Position numbers and translations under genes: made by a program. A DNA stretch of 64,000 nucleotides, from contig CALYLW010000014.1 of NCBI GenBank assembly GCA_944989445.1, positions 1,110,978-1,174,977 on the forward strand, in the 5' to 3' direction. Positions 1 to 9,666 of the stretch are shown piece by piece. The DNA comes from Ampullaceana balthica (taxonomy: Eukaryota; Mollusca; Gastropoda; Lymnaeidae). Under the pieces are notes generated by a model. It was not told the DNA's origin. It did not search any database and saw nothing but the letters and a program-made list of their open reading frames with translations. Within the stretch, counting starts at the first letter, position 1. Each line of letters begins with the position of its first letter.

Positions 1-59
1 TGTGATTTGGTTTACTTTTGTAACTTTCAAAATTAAAGTCAATCATAATTATTAAAGTA

Positions 60-470
60 CTAGTGTATTACCCGTCAAAAATGACGGACGTTTTCAGCTG
101 AAATCTATTTATTTTGAAAAAATGCACTTTTTTTAGGGCGCCTACGGGGCCCACCTTTTTCAAAAGCCCAACTAACTTGTCCTTGGTTGATAAATACGAA
201 ATATTAAACTTTCTAAAATGTACACAAAGTATTTTATAATAGGGGTTTCATTTTCTTTTTATTTTATAATTAACCATCATCAAATCCTCTTTTTTTTTAC
301 ATTGTTCCCTTTTCCAAAATTAAAATATTAGTTAAAACAATGACGTCATATAATATTTTTTTACTGCGCATCTTTAATGTGCACACCTTTTGATGCACAC
401 CTTTTGTATTAAATATAAGATCAAACAATGACGTCATATAATGCATTACATTCCATACATACATACAGAC
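60..470. repeat. Interspersed repeat, copy 1
   Basis: The stretch from about 130 to 235 (GCCCACCTTTTTCAAAAGCC and what follows, including ATAAATACGAAATATTAAAC) reappears at about 38525-38620 inside the large hAT element of IFT122 intron 16. Both copies begin near an ACTAGT and run into AT-rich sequence. No coding potential is visible. Family and exact ends are unknown; it is probably a short non-autonomous element. Confidence 0.5.
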
Positions 471-724
471 GACGGGAATTATGCATATTGATTATTTTAG
501 CCGGAAAAGGTATAACGTGGCATTTTGACTAAAAGAAATTCGAGTAAATTCTCACTATCTTTCCTCTTTTAACAAAATTAAATAAAGGATTCACTTGCTT
601 ACCTTTACTGCTGCAAGAATGTGAAATTCTGAATTGTAGACAAAATACTTGAATATGACATATTATATCTTCAGAAATATGCTATATAATGGTCAGACAA
701 GACGTTTTTCAACGTTAAAAATTC

Positions 725-783
725 GTCGCTGCAGTTCCTATTATATATCATATAGAATGGGACTGCAATAAAGCTTTTAAATA
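725..783. repeat. Short interspersed repeat, GGACTGCAATAAAGCTTTT
   Basis: The block around 735-779 (ATATATCATATAGAATGGGACTGC, then AATAAAGCTTTTAA) has a close second copy at about 31545-31582 in IFT122 intron 17. It abuts the left arm of the palindrome at 784-919. A related block (AGTTCCTATTAT...GGGACTG) follows the right arm, so the fold-back unit may be longer than the perfect arms. Confidence 0.45.
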
Positions 784-919
784 AAATACAAAATACACAA
801 ACAAATTGTGCAATGAAAACAATAAATTTGAGCTTTATTTTTAGACTGACGTGTCAGTCTAAAAATAAAGCTCAAATTTATTGTTTTCATTGCACAATTT
901 GTTTGTGTATTTTGTATTT
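784..919. repeat. Perfect palindrome, 67-bp arms, 2-bp centre
   Basis: Positions 784-850 are the exact reverse complement of 853-919, with GT at 851-852 between them; the centre reads GACTGAC-GT-GTCAGTC. Pairing breaks at 783/920. Single-stranded, the segment would form a 67-bp perfect hairpin. No stem mismatch was found, so it is recent or kept by conversion. It may be a fold-back element or an assembly or replication artefact. Confidence 0.9.
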
Positions 920-1194
920 CAGTTCCTATTATGTTTTGTTATAGTTTGTTGGGACTGTTTTATTATTGCTTGTAAATTGATTTTTTTTAAAATTAATAAG
1001 CTTTCGCGTCTAACGTATTTCAGTGTATTTCGTAATTTATTTCTAGGTGAAAAAATTTGTCGTCTCTTTTTTTGACATAAAATCCTACGCAGTAAAATGT
1101 TAGATTTTGGCGTCACCCCCTGATCGTGTCACCGGGGCGACCTGCACCCTCCGCACCCCCTATTGACGCCACTGAACATAATAATTTACAGATC

Positions 1195-1287
1195 GGGAAA
1201 ATATAATTATAAAAGTATGTTCAATATAATACGCACCGCGAGTTCAATATAATACGCCCCGCGCGACAGACCAGCATAAACATTTAC
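1195..1287 (+). mobile_element. Left part of short DNA element, split by LINE
   Basis: Sequence around 1217-1287 (TTCAATATAATACGC, GCGCGACAGACCAGCATAAA, CATTTACA) matches elements at 46690-47163 and 51572-51990. Its right part resumes at 2181, so the LINE at about 1287-2180 lies inside this copy. The TTCAATATAATACGC motif is itself doubled here. Confidence 0.6.
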
Positions 1288-2096
1288 AAGCTAGGTTATT
1301 TGCTGATGATTGTATAATCTATAGAACAATTAAATCAGAACAAGACAGCAAAATTTTACAAAAAGACTTAGATGAATTGATAAAATGGGAAAATAACTGG
1401 AGTATGTCTTTCCACCCAGAAAAGTGTCAACTGTTAAGAGTAACAAAGAAAAAGAAACAAATAAATTCAAAATATTACATTCATGGAAAAGAACTGACCC
1501 AAACTAAAGATGCAAAATACTTAGGAGTCTTAATAAATGAGAAAATATCATGGAATCCCCATGTCAATGAAGTTATTAAAAAATCAAACAAAACCTTAGG
1601 CTTTATGAAAAGGAACTTTAACAAATGTAATAGAGATATAAAACTAAAATGCTACCTCACTTTGGTGAGACCTGTACTAGAATATGCATCTTCTGTATGG
1701 GACCCATCCACCAAAGAAAACATTGATAAACTAGAACAAATTCAAAAAAGAGCTGCCAGATTCATTACTGGAGAATATTCGAAACTGACAAGAATAACAC
1801 CATTAGTTAAATCATTAAACCTTGAAACACTAGAGGATAGAAGAACCAAGAGCAAAGTAGTAATCATACATAAAGCAATTAATTCTAATTTAGAAATACA
1901 ACACAAAGATAACTTAATACAACCCTTAGATAGACATAAGGATAAAAACACCTTTCTTATTCCGTATGCAAGAACAAACACATACAAGTTTTCCTTCTTC
2001 CCGTCCGGAATTCGGGCGTGGAATGGGTTGCCTGAAGAATCCAGGAAAATCAACACTTTATCAACATTTAAATCTCTAATAAAAATGCAGGACTAA
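1275..2096 (+). pseudogene. LINE reverse transcriptase C-terminal part, 5'-truncated
   Basis: An open frame from 1275 through the stop at 2094-2096 encodes the C-terminal part of a non-LTR retrotransposon reverse transcriptase. The catalytic box is LFADDC at about 1299-1316, followed by the thumb region with YLGVLI, CYLTLVRPVLEYASSVWDP and QKRAARFITGEYS, and a C-terminal FFPSGIRAWNGLPEE tail, all typical of Jockey/CR1-like elements. The endonuclease and most of the RT are missing, as expected from 5' truncation. The frame has no internal stop, so the insertion is fairly young. A decayed copy is at 8231-9190 and a 3' stub at about 53694-53796. Confidence 0.85.
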
Positions 2097-2180
2097 ACAC
2101 AAACCATAGATAAGCGTAGGACGCAATAATCTTCTGTATAGAAGGAGCGTCTGTAAACAGATAAGATAAGATAAGATAAG
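2097..2180 (+). mobile_element. LINE 3' tail ending in GATAA repeats
   Basis: After the stop the LINE has a short 3'UTR (AAACCATAGATAAGCGTAGG, TCTGTATAGAAGGAGCGTCT) and ends in AGATAAGATAAGATAAGATAAG instead of poly(A). The same 3' end is seen at about 9118-9190 and 53700-53796, marking one LINE family with a pentanucleotide tail. Confidence 0.75.
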
Positions 2181-2395
2181 CTACATAGAGAATAATCTAA
2201 AAAGTAATTAATTACAGTACATTCCATCGATCTGAAATTTTGACAGAATGCATTGTTATGTACAAAAAAGTATATGTGCAAAATTTCAGCTCGATAGGAT
2301 AAGGGGAATTGAGTCAATTTTTACTTTTCTTTTTAAGCGGGACCACGACAGACAGATAAGACGGTGAAGTTGTTATAAGGGATTTAAAAATCAGT
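2181..2395 (+). mobile_element. Right part of short DNA element split by LINE
   Basis: CTACATAGAGA, CGATCTGAAATTTTGA, GCAAAATTTCAGCTCGATAG, GGGACCACGACAGACAG and the end TATAAGGGATTTAAAA match the right halves of 46690-47163 and 51572-51990. Compared with those, about 120 bp between CATTTACAG and CTACATAG is missing, so the LINE insertion was accompanied by loss of target sequence. Confidence 0.7.
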
Positions 2396-2462
2396 GTTGC
2401 AGTTGCACTCATTTGCGTAAATCCTATTTATTTCGATCGTGTCATGAATAGCCTGTCTAGAT

Positions 2463-3471
2463 CAGTGGTCCCCAACCCCCGGGCCGCTGACCTGTGCCGG
2501 GCCATGGAACAAATGGTACCGCCAAAGGAACATAAATTATTTACATTTTATTTTTATTTGTGTATTTCTCTCGGGGTTGTGCGTCTTTACATACACAGAA
2601 GGCAAAAACGTGTAATCCGTTTAGGCGGAACCCCGTCAAAAGAACATCAGTGACACATTAGCACAACCGTCTACAATTAATTTTTGCGCTCTAATGTTGG
2701 CGCTCTTTTGATGGGTCACCCGTGTTGGCAAGTTCATATACTTCTATTTCCTTTTTTTTCTCTGTTTCATTTTTGTTTTCGAAAATTTCATTGATACCGC
2801 ATCAATAATGTGATTTTTAAAGAGTCTTTTGGTGACGCTAGTGTTAATTAATCCACGAATTTGACTTTTGTCAAGCACAGCTATCGACTTGCCATAAAGT
2901 AAGTTTAAGTTATTTAATTCATTTTTATGCTTTAAATTTTAAATAAATTCTAATTGTTGCATAAAATTATACCATTTCATGCAGTTAATCTTAAAACATT
3001 TAAAATATAAAAATTATTACTTATATCTTAAAGGGTTTATACCGTCACCGACGTTCACGTGGTAAGAAAAAGGTATTTTTTAAAAAACCCCATGAATGGT
3101 CACCCAGAAACAGCTGTTTCTGAATATGTGATTATACTGATACAATCAACAGCTATTTCTGAATATGTGATTATACTAATACAATCAACAGCTATTTCTG
3201 AATATGTGATTATACTGATACAATCAACAGCTATTTCTGAATATGTGATTATACTGAATACAATCAACAGCTATTTCTGAATATGTGACTATACTGATAC
3301 AATCAACAGCTATTTCTGAATATGTGATTATACTGATACAATCAACAGCTATTTCTGAATATGTGATTATACTGATACAATCAACGCCGCCCACCACCCC
3401 CCCCCCAATTTCCGCGGTAAAATTATCAAACTTTGACCGGTCCGTGGCGATAAAAAGGTTGGAGACCACTG
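2463..3471. mobile_element. hAT-type non-autonomous element
   Basis: Ends are CAGTGGTCCCCAACC at 2463 and GGTTGGAGACCACTG ending at 3471, an imperfect inverted repeat of the hAT type. Flanking octamers GTCTAGAT and ATCTGGGT agree at 5 of 8 positions and differ only by A/G transitions, as in an old 8-bp target duplication. No transposase is recognisable; the interior holds a 39-bp tandem array. Confidence 0.75.
3110..3385. repeat. 39-bp tandem repeat, seven copies
   Basis: Units start at 3110, 3149, 3188 and so on, with consensus ACAGCTATTTCTGAATATGT followed by GATTATACTGATACAATCA. One unit near 3255 carries an extra base (40 bp). Because 39 is a multiple of three, spurious open frames arise on both strands. 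It sits inside the hAT element. Confidence 0.9.
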
Positions 3472-3581
3472 ATCTGGGTAATGGCACTCATTTCAATTAT
3501 AATTATCTTTATAGGCTCCTTTAAATCCTCATAGACAAGAGATCGAAATTGGGTGTAGTTTTATATAGTATATTCTACTTA

Positions 3582-5378
3582 GGGGCCGTCCATAAATGAC
3601 GTCACGCACCTAGGGGGGAGGGGGTTCACACTTTTGTGACGATGCGTGACGAGGGGGAGGGAGGGGGGTTGAAGAAATGTGACGTCACATTAAAAGGGTA
3701 ACTTTAAATAAAACTTACACTGAAATATTTGGTCACTTACAATTTACTTAATGATTTATTATTATTATTTTTTAAAAATCAGTGCTTCTCAATGTGCCAG
3801 TCGGTATGCCATCAGACGCTGGTTGGCGTAAGCTATCAAGACACGAAAATTAAATCTAATTATAATCCTTAAGTTTGAGAATCCACAAGATAACGTATGA
3901 AATTGTTACCCTGCTTCGTTTGATGTTGACATCAAAGCATTTGTGATGTAACCGCAGCTCCGTTTGGTTCTCTCGTGGCAGGAGTCAAACTTTTTTGCCC
4001 GTTACCCCAAAATATACAAGTTTATGTGTGCGTTACCCCCCACCCCCAGACTCTAGGTCCTGCTCACATGACTCGGGGATTTGGGGGAGCATCGTTAGCA
4101 AATGCTACTGGTGAGTTTTACAAACATGACAAGAGTCTAAAAAATGATCTGAATAGGATTATGTGTAGAAATTTTAAGGCAAAACGACACGGAATATCCT
4201 TTTTCTTTAAAAGGGGAAGGGGGGGGGGAATCTATTTGATAGAATTAAAAATGTTTTAAGCTTGATATAATTGTTCGATTGGTTTTTGGTCAAACTCCCC
4301 TGGTCATTCTAGTCTTCTAGATCAGTGCTTCTCAAAGTGGTGGTCCGCGGACCGGTGCCGGTCCGTCGGCCATCGCTTCCGGCCCGCAGATGTTCTCAAA
4401 AAAAGGACAGACAAAATTGTCAGTGCAGGGACAATAGTGCACATGGAAAAAATTCCTGCCGGTCCGCCATACTAAAAAGTTTGAGAAGCACTGTTCTAGA
4501 TATAATGGTAAATGAGCCCATTTAAAATTAGTCAAGTATTCATTAACTTTATTGAATGCATCAAATTATTGACATCGCAATTCGAGAGGAGCACAAAACA
4601 ACTTTTCTTCTTAGCTCAGTATTTAAGGCATTAATATTAAATATAACAGAAAGGATACGTGATACAGACAAGTCATGTGGATTAAGATTATTGTCACTCG
4701 TGTCAATATAAATGAAATTAGGGTAGATTTATGTGTCTTCGTATAGTACGTAGGTTAGAAATCTACATACTTGTCAAATTAAAAATAAAGCATTTTCTGG
4801 AAGGAACCGGTTCAATAATGGGCATATGTTCCAAGCGTACAATATGACGTATTTTAATATATCTAATGGATTGTAGTGGATGTTATATGTCCCAAATGAG
4901 TCTGCATTACCCCCAAGAATTCCCTTTTTGACCCCAGATGAGGATATCAACGTCTGTTCGCCGACCTCTTTCTTACGGGTTGCCCGTCAGTCCATTGAGG
5001 GATTTTTAAAAAAATACATTTTAAAAATGTTATTTTTTAAATATTTTTTATTTCTAAACAAAGAAGTTAACCGTGATGATTAATAGTCAATGTTTAATTT
5101 GTATGCAGTAAAATAAAATATAATCTAAGGATATTAACACAGTTCGTTTTCTGAAGGCCGGTTAAACGTTAAAAAAAATGCTTAAATGACAATAAACGTG
5201 GTTTGAAACATACTTATTTTCAAATAGAAAATAAAGTTGTTTTTTTTTGTGTTGGAGGGGGGGTCAAAGATTTGTGACGTATTTTTAGAGGGGGGGTCTA
5301 AGTTTTTGTGACGACGCGTGACGAGGGGGGGGGGTAAAAATCGGCAAAAATCGCGTGACGTCATTTATGGACGGCCCC
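3582..5378. mobile_element. DNA element with GGGGCCGTCCATAAATGACG ends
   Basis: The left end GGGGCCGTCCATAAATGACG (3582) and right end CGTCATTTATGGACGGCCCC (to 5378) are inverted repeats, flanked by TTA on both sides (3579-3581 and 5379-5381), a perfect 3-bp target duplication. Each TIR contains TGACGTCA. Inner borders repeat GTGACGA(T/C)GCGTGACGAGGGGG. At 1797 bp it is longer than the ~395-bp relatives at 57186-57585 and 57994-58388 and contains a nested hAT element. No transposase was recognised; 3-bp duplications occur in Harbinger-type elements, but the superfamily is unassigned. Confidence 0.8.
4323..4493. mobile_element. 171-bp hAT MITE with perfect 8-bp TSD
   Basis: Ends are CAGTGCTTCTCAAA at 4323 and TTTGAGAAGCACTG to 4493; the octamer TTCTAGAT flanks both sides (4315-4322 and 4494-4501). 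The GC-rich interior (GTGGTCCGCGGACCGGTGCC) is typical of short hAT derivatives. It is nested in the 3582-5378 element. Confidence 0.92.
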
Positions 5379-5381
5379 TTA

Positions 5382-5770
5382 ATTCACTATAAACACGAAG
5401 TCTGAAAAAAAAATGTGAACGATTTTATCTTTCAATTTAATTTTAATAATTCTTAAAATAAATGTGGCTCAGACTAAATGAATTGGAGGCTGTCCTGTTT
5501 AAACATTTACCCAGATCACCGGTACATTCTTCATTTTCACTAAAATTCATTTATTTCTCCAATCGAAAACGCGGACACAGTCATTAACTCAACCGAAACC
5601 CATTTGTACTTGCACGCAACATGAAATAATGATATTGTCACATGAAATTTTACGGTCAAAGGGAAAAAACTCTAATTTTTTTATTTAATTAAAATAAGGC
5701 GGCTTAACTGTTGCAGTCTTTAAAAACCATTAAGTAATCACACGATTGTCTCTTCATGACCGTGAATTAG
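5382..5770. other. AT-rich spacer, nothing assigned
   Basis: No exon, RNA gene or recognisable repeat was seen between the element ending at 5378 and the short element near 5800. Only short poly-A/T runs are present. Confidence 0.5.
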
Positions 5771-5805
5771 AACGAGGCTGTTCAATATTGCAATTTGCGT
5801 CGGCA

Positions 5806-5930
5806 GAGGTGTACCGGATTTCGGCTCCGGCAAATCCAGCCATTTTTAAAAATCCGTCTCCAGCCGGATTTCACTTCATGAATCCGGCTCCTGCCGTATT
5901 TAAAAAATTAGAATCCGGTGCACCCCTACT
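5806..5930. mobile_element. Short hAT-like MITE, GTACCGGATT ends
   Basis: AGAGGTGTACCGGATTTC near 5806 and GAATCCGGTGCACCCCT near 5912-5928 are imperfect inverted ends. The interior repeats the theme CCGGAT/ATCCGGC several times. A target duplication could not be fixed with confidence. Confidence 0.5.
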
Positions 5931-6327
5931 TAAAAGAATAAAGAGGCAATTTTTATTTTTAAAAAAAAATTAAGTATGTTTCTTGAATTTTGTTTATTTT
6001 ATAAATTTATAGAGAAATAATTTATATAATTATATTACGGTTCAAATACTATTATCTTATTTGCATTGAGACATTTGAAAACATATATTTTAAACAATAA
6101 TTAATTTTAACGTTAAAACTACAACTTTGTTGTAACAATAATTAAAATCACACAACTTCATATTTTAACTGCTTTCGCCTCAATAATAAATGTATATAAT
6201 TTTCATGTTAGAATCTCTTTGGCAGCTGCATTGAGAATGGCTTTAATTTTTACTTTTAATAAAAGCAATATGGATAAATTTAATATACGATTTTATTTAT
6301 TTATTTTTTATATATCAGCCCTAAAAT

Positions 6328-8046
6328 CAGTGGCGTAGCTAGAACTTTTGCCGCCCGGGGCGGTCTCCTATTTGCCGCCCTTTTTAAGCACCGTCCATAA
6401 ATGACGTCACACACTTTGGGAGGTGACGATGTGTGACAAGGGGTGGGGGTTAAGAAATGTTACGTCACGTCAAACCTCGCAACTTTAAATAAAATTTCCG
6501 CGTAATACACTAGTATGTAAACATATTTATAGATTTACTTTTTAAACTTTCATTATAGAAAAATCGTGTGTTATGCTATCAAAATTGAAATTATTTGTAA
6601 TATCTTGTTCTATGGATAATATTGTAGATTTTGTTGTCTTAAATCGCTCATTGTGGAACGAAGATAATTTATCAACTTCAGCTCGGAGATGCTCCTTTCA
6701 CACTAGCGACCGTGATAGCAATCGCTGAAAAAATTCTTAGCAAAATTAAAATTTTGGGTACAGAATTTTCCAATCTATTCTGTTTAACCACGTTTTTCTA
6801 ACATAATTCATAATGCCTCTTCCTGTAGTGTAGGTACAGCCATAAAACACGGATCCCTTTTCTTTCAATATTCAACTGTTCTTTATCAATGTAAATAAAA
6901 AATAATTTATTTGATGTTCAATTGCTTCATTTAGTAGATTGCATGGTATTATTTACGAATATTTTCTTTCAAGAATATGCAACTCATCAAAGCGTTCTTT
7001 TATAATTGCATCCATGGATAAAAATATTTCTCGTTGTACTTCTTTTTCTAAGGATAAAATTTAATTAATTTTCTTACTACTTAATTTTCCCCAGTCATTT
7101 TTTTCTCCTTCTAACTCCACGTTCAGTTGATATCTTCAACTCTTCACACATTGTTTGGCTGATATAACATCTTTATCTATTAGCACATCAATTTGGTCCA
7201 TACAATGGTTTTGCATTAATTTTGAAAAGAAATGACGGATAACATAGAAAAGAAAAAGATTTAATTGAACTGAGTAAAATTCCAGCATCTGATCTCGTTT
7301 TACTAGTTACTTCTTCAGATGTCAATTTTTCCAAGACGCTTGAAATTTTAAAGTATGTCTTTTTCGAAATTATTTATGCCGATTTTGTGGTATTTAATAA
7401 CAGAGAACTTTGAATATTTTCATATTCTCGTGATAAATCGTAATTAGTTTCCATAAAATAGACGAATTCAAATTAGTTGCACATTACTTTAATTTAATTA
7501 ATTTAAATGAATAACCGTATTTTAATGAAAAACACAAATTATTTGTGCTACTTTAATGCAATAAACACAAAACAAATTTTAATTTTTCATAATAATTTTC
7601 TGAAAACTGAAACAGTAATAAAAATTACTACTTTCAAGTTAAACACAATATTTGAACATCCATGCGAATGTTGAAATTCCACTTAAAAACTGTCGTGGTA
7701 ATATTAATAGCACATATTATTCGGCCCAGCGGTGTAGTATTTTTTTTAAATAAAAGCGTCATCTGTGACTTAATATACCGGTTAATTTTTCTAACAAATC
7801 GATACCTTCTTTGAGCGATTAAAAGTTTTTGAACGGTTTTGCGTTAGTTATTTCACGCACTATGTAATCAAACACATGTTGTGCGAATTCCGTTAATTAA
7901 GACTAGAAATTACTAATATTTTTGTTCCACCTTGGTTTTCCCCCTTCAATAGAAAAAGGATGCCTGTCGTAAATGGCTGCAGGTTTCAAATGCCCACAAA
8001 TGCCGCCCTCAAAATGTGTGCCGCCCGGGGCGGACCGCCCCCACTG
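6328..8046 (-). mobile_element. hAT-type element with CAGTGGCGTAGCTAG end
   Basis: The left end CAGTGGCGTAGCTAGAACTT (6328) and the right end GCGGACCGCCCCCACTG (to 8046) enclose 1719 bp, with CCTAAAAT duplicated exactly at 6320-6327 and 8047-8054. The subterminal GCCGCCCGGGGCGG occurs at both ends. On the - strand are decayed fragments of a hAT transposase C-terminus similar to those in the 57129-60522 element. A GGGGCCGTCC-type fragment starts near 6392, at the same internal place as in that relative, so the insertion predates their split. Confidence 0.85.
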
Positions 8047-8164
8047 CCTAAAATGTTTGTGACCAATAAAATTTCAAGTTTCTTACTTTTTTTAAATGTG
8101 ACTTTATCGGAAACTGATATTACTTTCACAATACAAAATGCAGTGCTACTTATATGTGTGTCAT

Positions 8165-8230
8165 TATTTTGTATGTGACGCTGTGAGCCCAGTTTCTTAC
8201 TGGGGTACAGTGCTATATAAATTATCAAAA
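8165..8230 (+). mobile_element. L2-like LINE/SINE 3' tail fragment
   Basis: GACGCTGTGAGCCCAGTTTC then TTACTGGGGTACAGTGCTAT and ATAAAT match the tail of the LINE at 42078-42121. Only the tail is kept and it abuts a different LINE fragment at 8231. Confidence 0.65.
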
Positions 8231-9190
8231 GATGTAATAAGAATATAAAACTAAAATGCTACCTCACTTTGGTGAGACCTGTTTTAGAATATGCATCGTC
8301 TGTATGGGATCCATCAACCAATTAGAAAACATTGATAATAATGATAAACTAGAAACAAATTTGTTTTTTTAAAAGCTGACGGATTCATTAATTACTAGAG
8401 AATATTCAAAACTGACAAGAATAATACTATTAGTTAAATCATTTCACATGAATCAGTAGAAGATCAAAGAGTTAAGTTTTATAGTACATAAGACAGAGTA
8501 CGTTTTGACAAGTGACGCAGCGTTCAGGCGCCTTCGTTTCCCTAACTAGCGTCAGGTACCCATTCAGAGCTGATTAGACTCAGGGACACTCTTGGCCCCG
8601 GGAACTAATCCCTGCCTTCACGGAGATTCACACCCGTGACCCTCGGTATGCCAGCCGAGCGCGCATGCCACTCGACTACCGTGCCGCATATAAAAAAAAA
8701 TATTTTAAAAATGTTTTAGGTGCAAAACCCGCCTAGAAAATTTTTATTTAAAATGTTTATCTAAAAGTTTATAAAATGTTTATTAAATTTTTTATTAAAA
8801 TGTTTATTAAAATACACAAATTGTTAAAAAATAAATAAATACCAATGTTTCCTCTAACTCTAATGCTCCCAATTAGTTATTGACATAAGGCTATTAATTA
8901 TAATTTGGAAATACAACACAAAGATAACTTGATACAACCCTCATATAATAGTTAATAGACATGATAAAAACACTTTTCTTAATGCGTATGAAAGAGCAAA
9001 CACATGACACACATTCTCGTTCTTCCCGTTCGAATTTCGGGCGTGAAAAGGGTTGCCTGAAGAAACCAGGAAAACCAACACTTTATCAACATTTAAAACT
9101 CAAATAAGAATGCTGGACTAGACAAACCATGAATAAGCGTAGGACACAATCATCTTCTGTATAGAAGGAGCATCTGTAATAGATAAGAAA
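8231..9190 (+). pseudogene. Decayed copy of the 1.3-2.2 kb LINE
   Basis: Segments such as AAACTAAAATGCTACCTCAC (8251) and CTTTGGTGAGACCTG match 1645-1675, and the 3' end near 9118-9190 matches 2092-2165. Frameshifts and stops are frequent. A SINE interrupts it at about 8485-8690. Confidence 0.75.
8485..8690 (-). mobile_element. tRNA-derived SINE, minus strand
   Basis: Read on the - strand, the head begins GCGGCACGGTAGTCGAGTGG near 8688, an A-box-like start, followed by a B-box-like GGGTGTGAATCTC near 8625-8640. The body (CCTGAGTC, GGTACCTGAC in related copies) matches the SINEs at 23444-23710 and 29296-29600. Confidence 0.75.
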
Positions 9191-9590
9191 ATTTGAATAT
9201 AACATTTTAGAGATAAAATACAAATTTGATGGTTCGAAAGTACACTTTATTAAGGGTGGATCAGTAATGCTTGTTTCATAAGAATCAAAGGGCTGCATTG
9301 GACAAACCAACACTTGCCCCAATCCTTCAACTCGCAATCTCATCATTTCCACTTTTTTGAATTTGCCAGCCCAGCATCATAGCAATAAAGCTAGCCGGGA
9401 TTTTCATATCATCTCGATCTCTAAAATGAGTCGATCAAATAAGATCAAAGCGTGTGTAGTTAATAGATGAATGAAGATAGATACAGGGACAGAATTACAG
9501 TGAGAAAGATGTAGAGAACGAAAGAGGAAGTAGTCGTTAAATCATTACGCATGCGCATAAGATGTTGTATGGAATCTTGGGAAAACACTC
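9191..9590. other. Spacer upstream of Rap1, nothing assigned
   Basis: Between the LINE end and the putative Rap1 promoter I see no gene. A 267-nt open frame on the - strand here has no recognisable protein features and overlaps the LINE tail. Confidence 0.4.
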
Positions 9591-9666
9591 CAAATATAGA
9601 AACATCCAAAAATTTTGACGTCACATTTACCGGAAGACATCTCTAAAACACTCAAGAGCCAGTCCG
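9591..9666 (+). promoter_or_regulatory. Candidate Rap1 promoter / non-coding first exon
   Basis: This short stretch contains TGACGTCA-like TTGACGTCACA at about 9614, an ETS-type ACCGGAAG at about 9629, and a good splice donor CCG|GTGAGT at 9666/9667. It lies 2.1 kb upstream of the Rap1 start codon, which is itself preceded by a splice acceptor near 11700 (TTTTTACAG). A 5'UTR exon ending at 9666 and joined to 11701 would fit. This is inference; no transcript evidence is available, and the same octamer occurs in transposon ends in this window. Confidence 0.35.

Noticed and set aside
3059..3524. Repeat protein with EYVIILIQSTAIS units
   Set aside because: An artefact of a 39-bp tandem array in a non-autonomous hAT element; frames appear on both strands.
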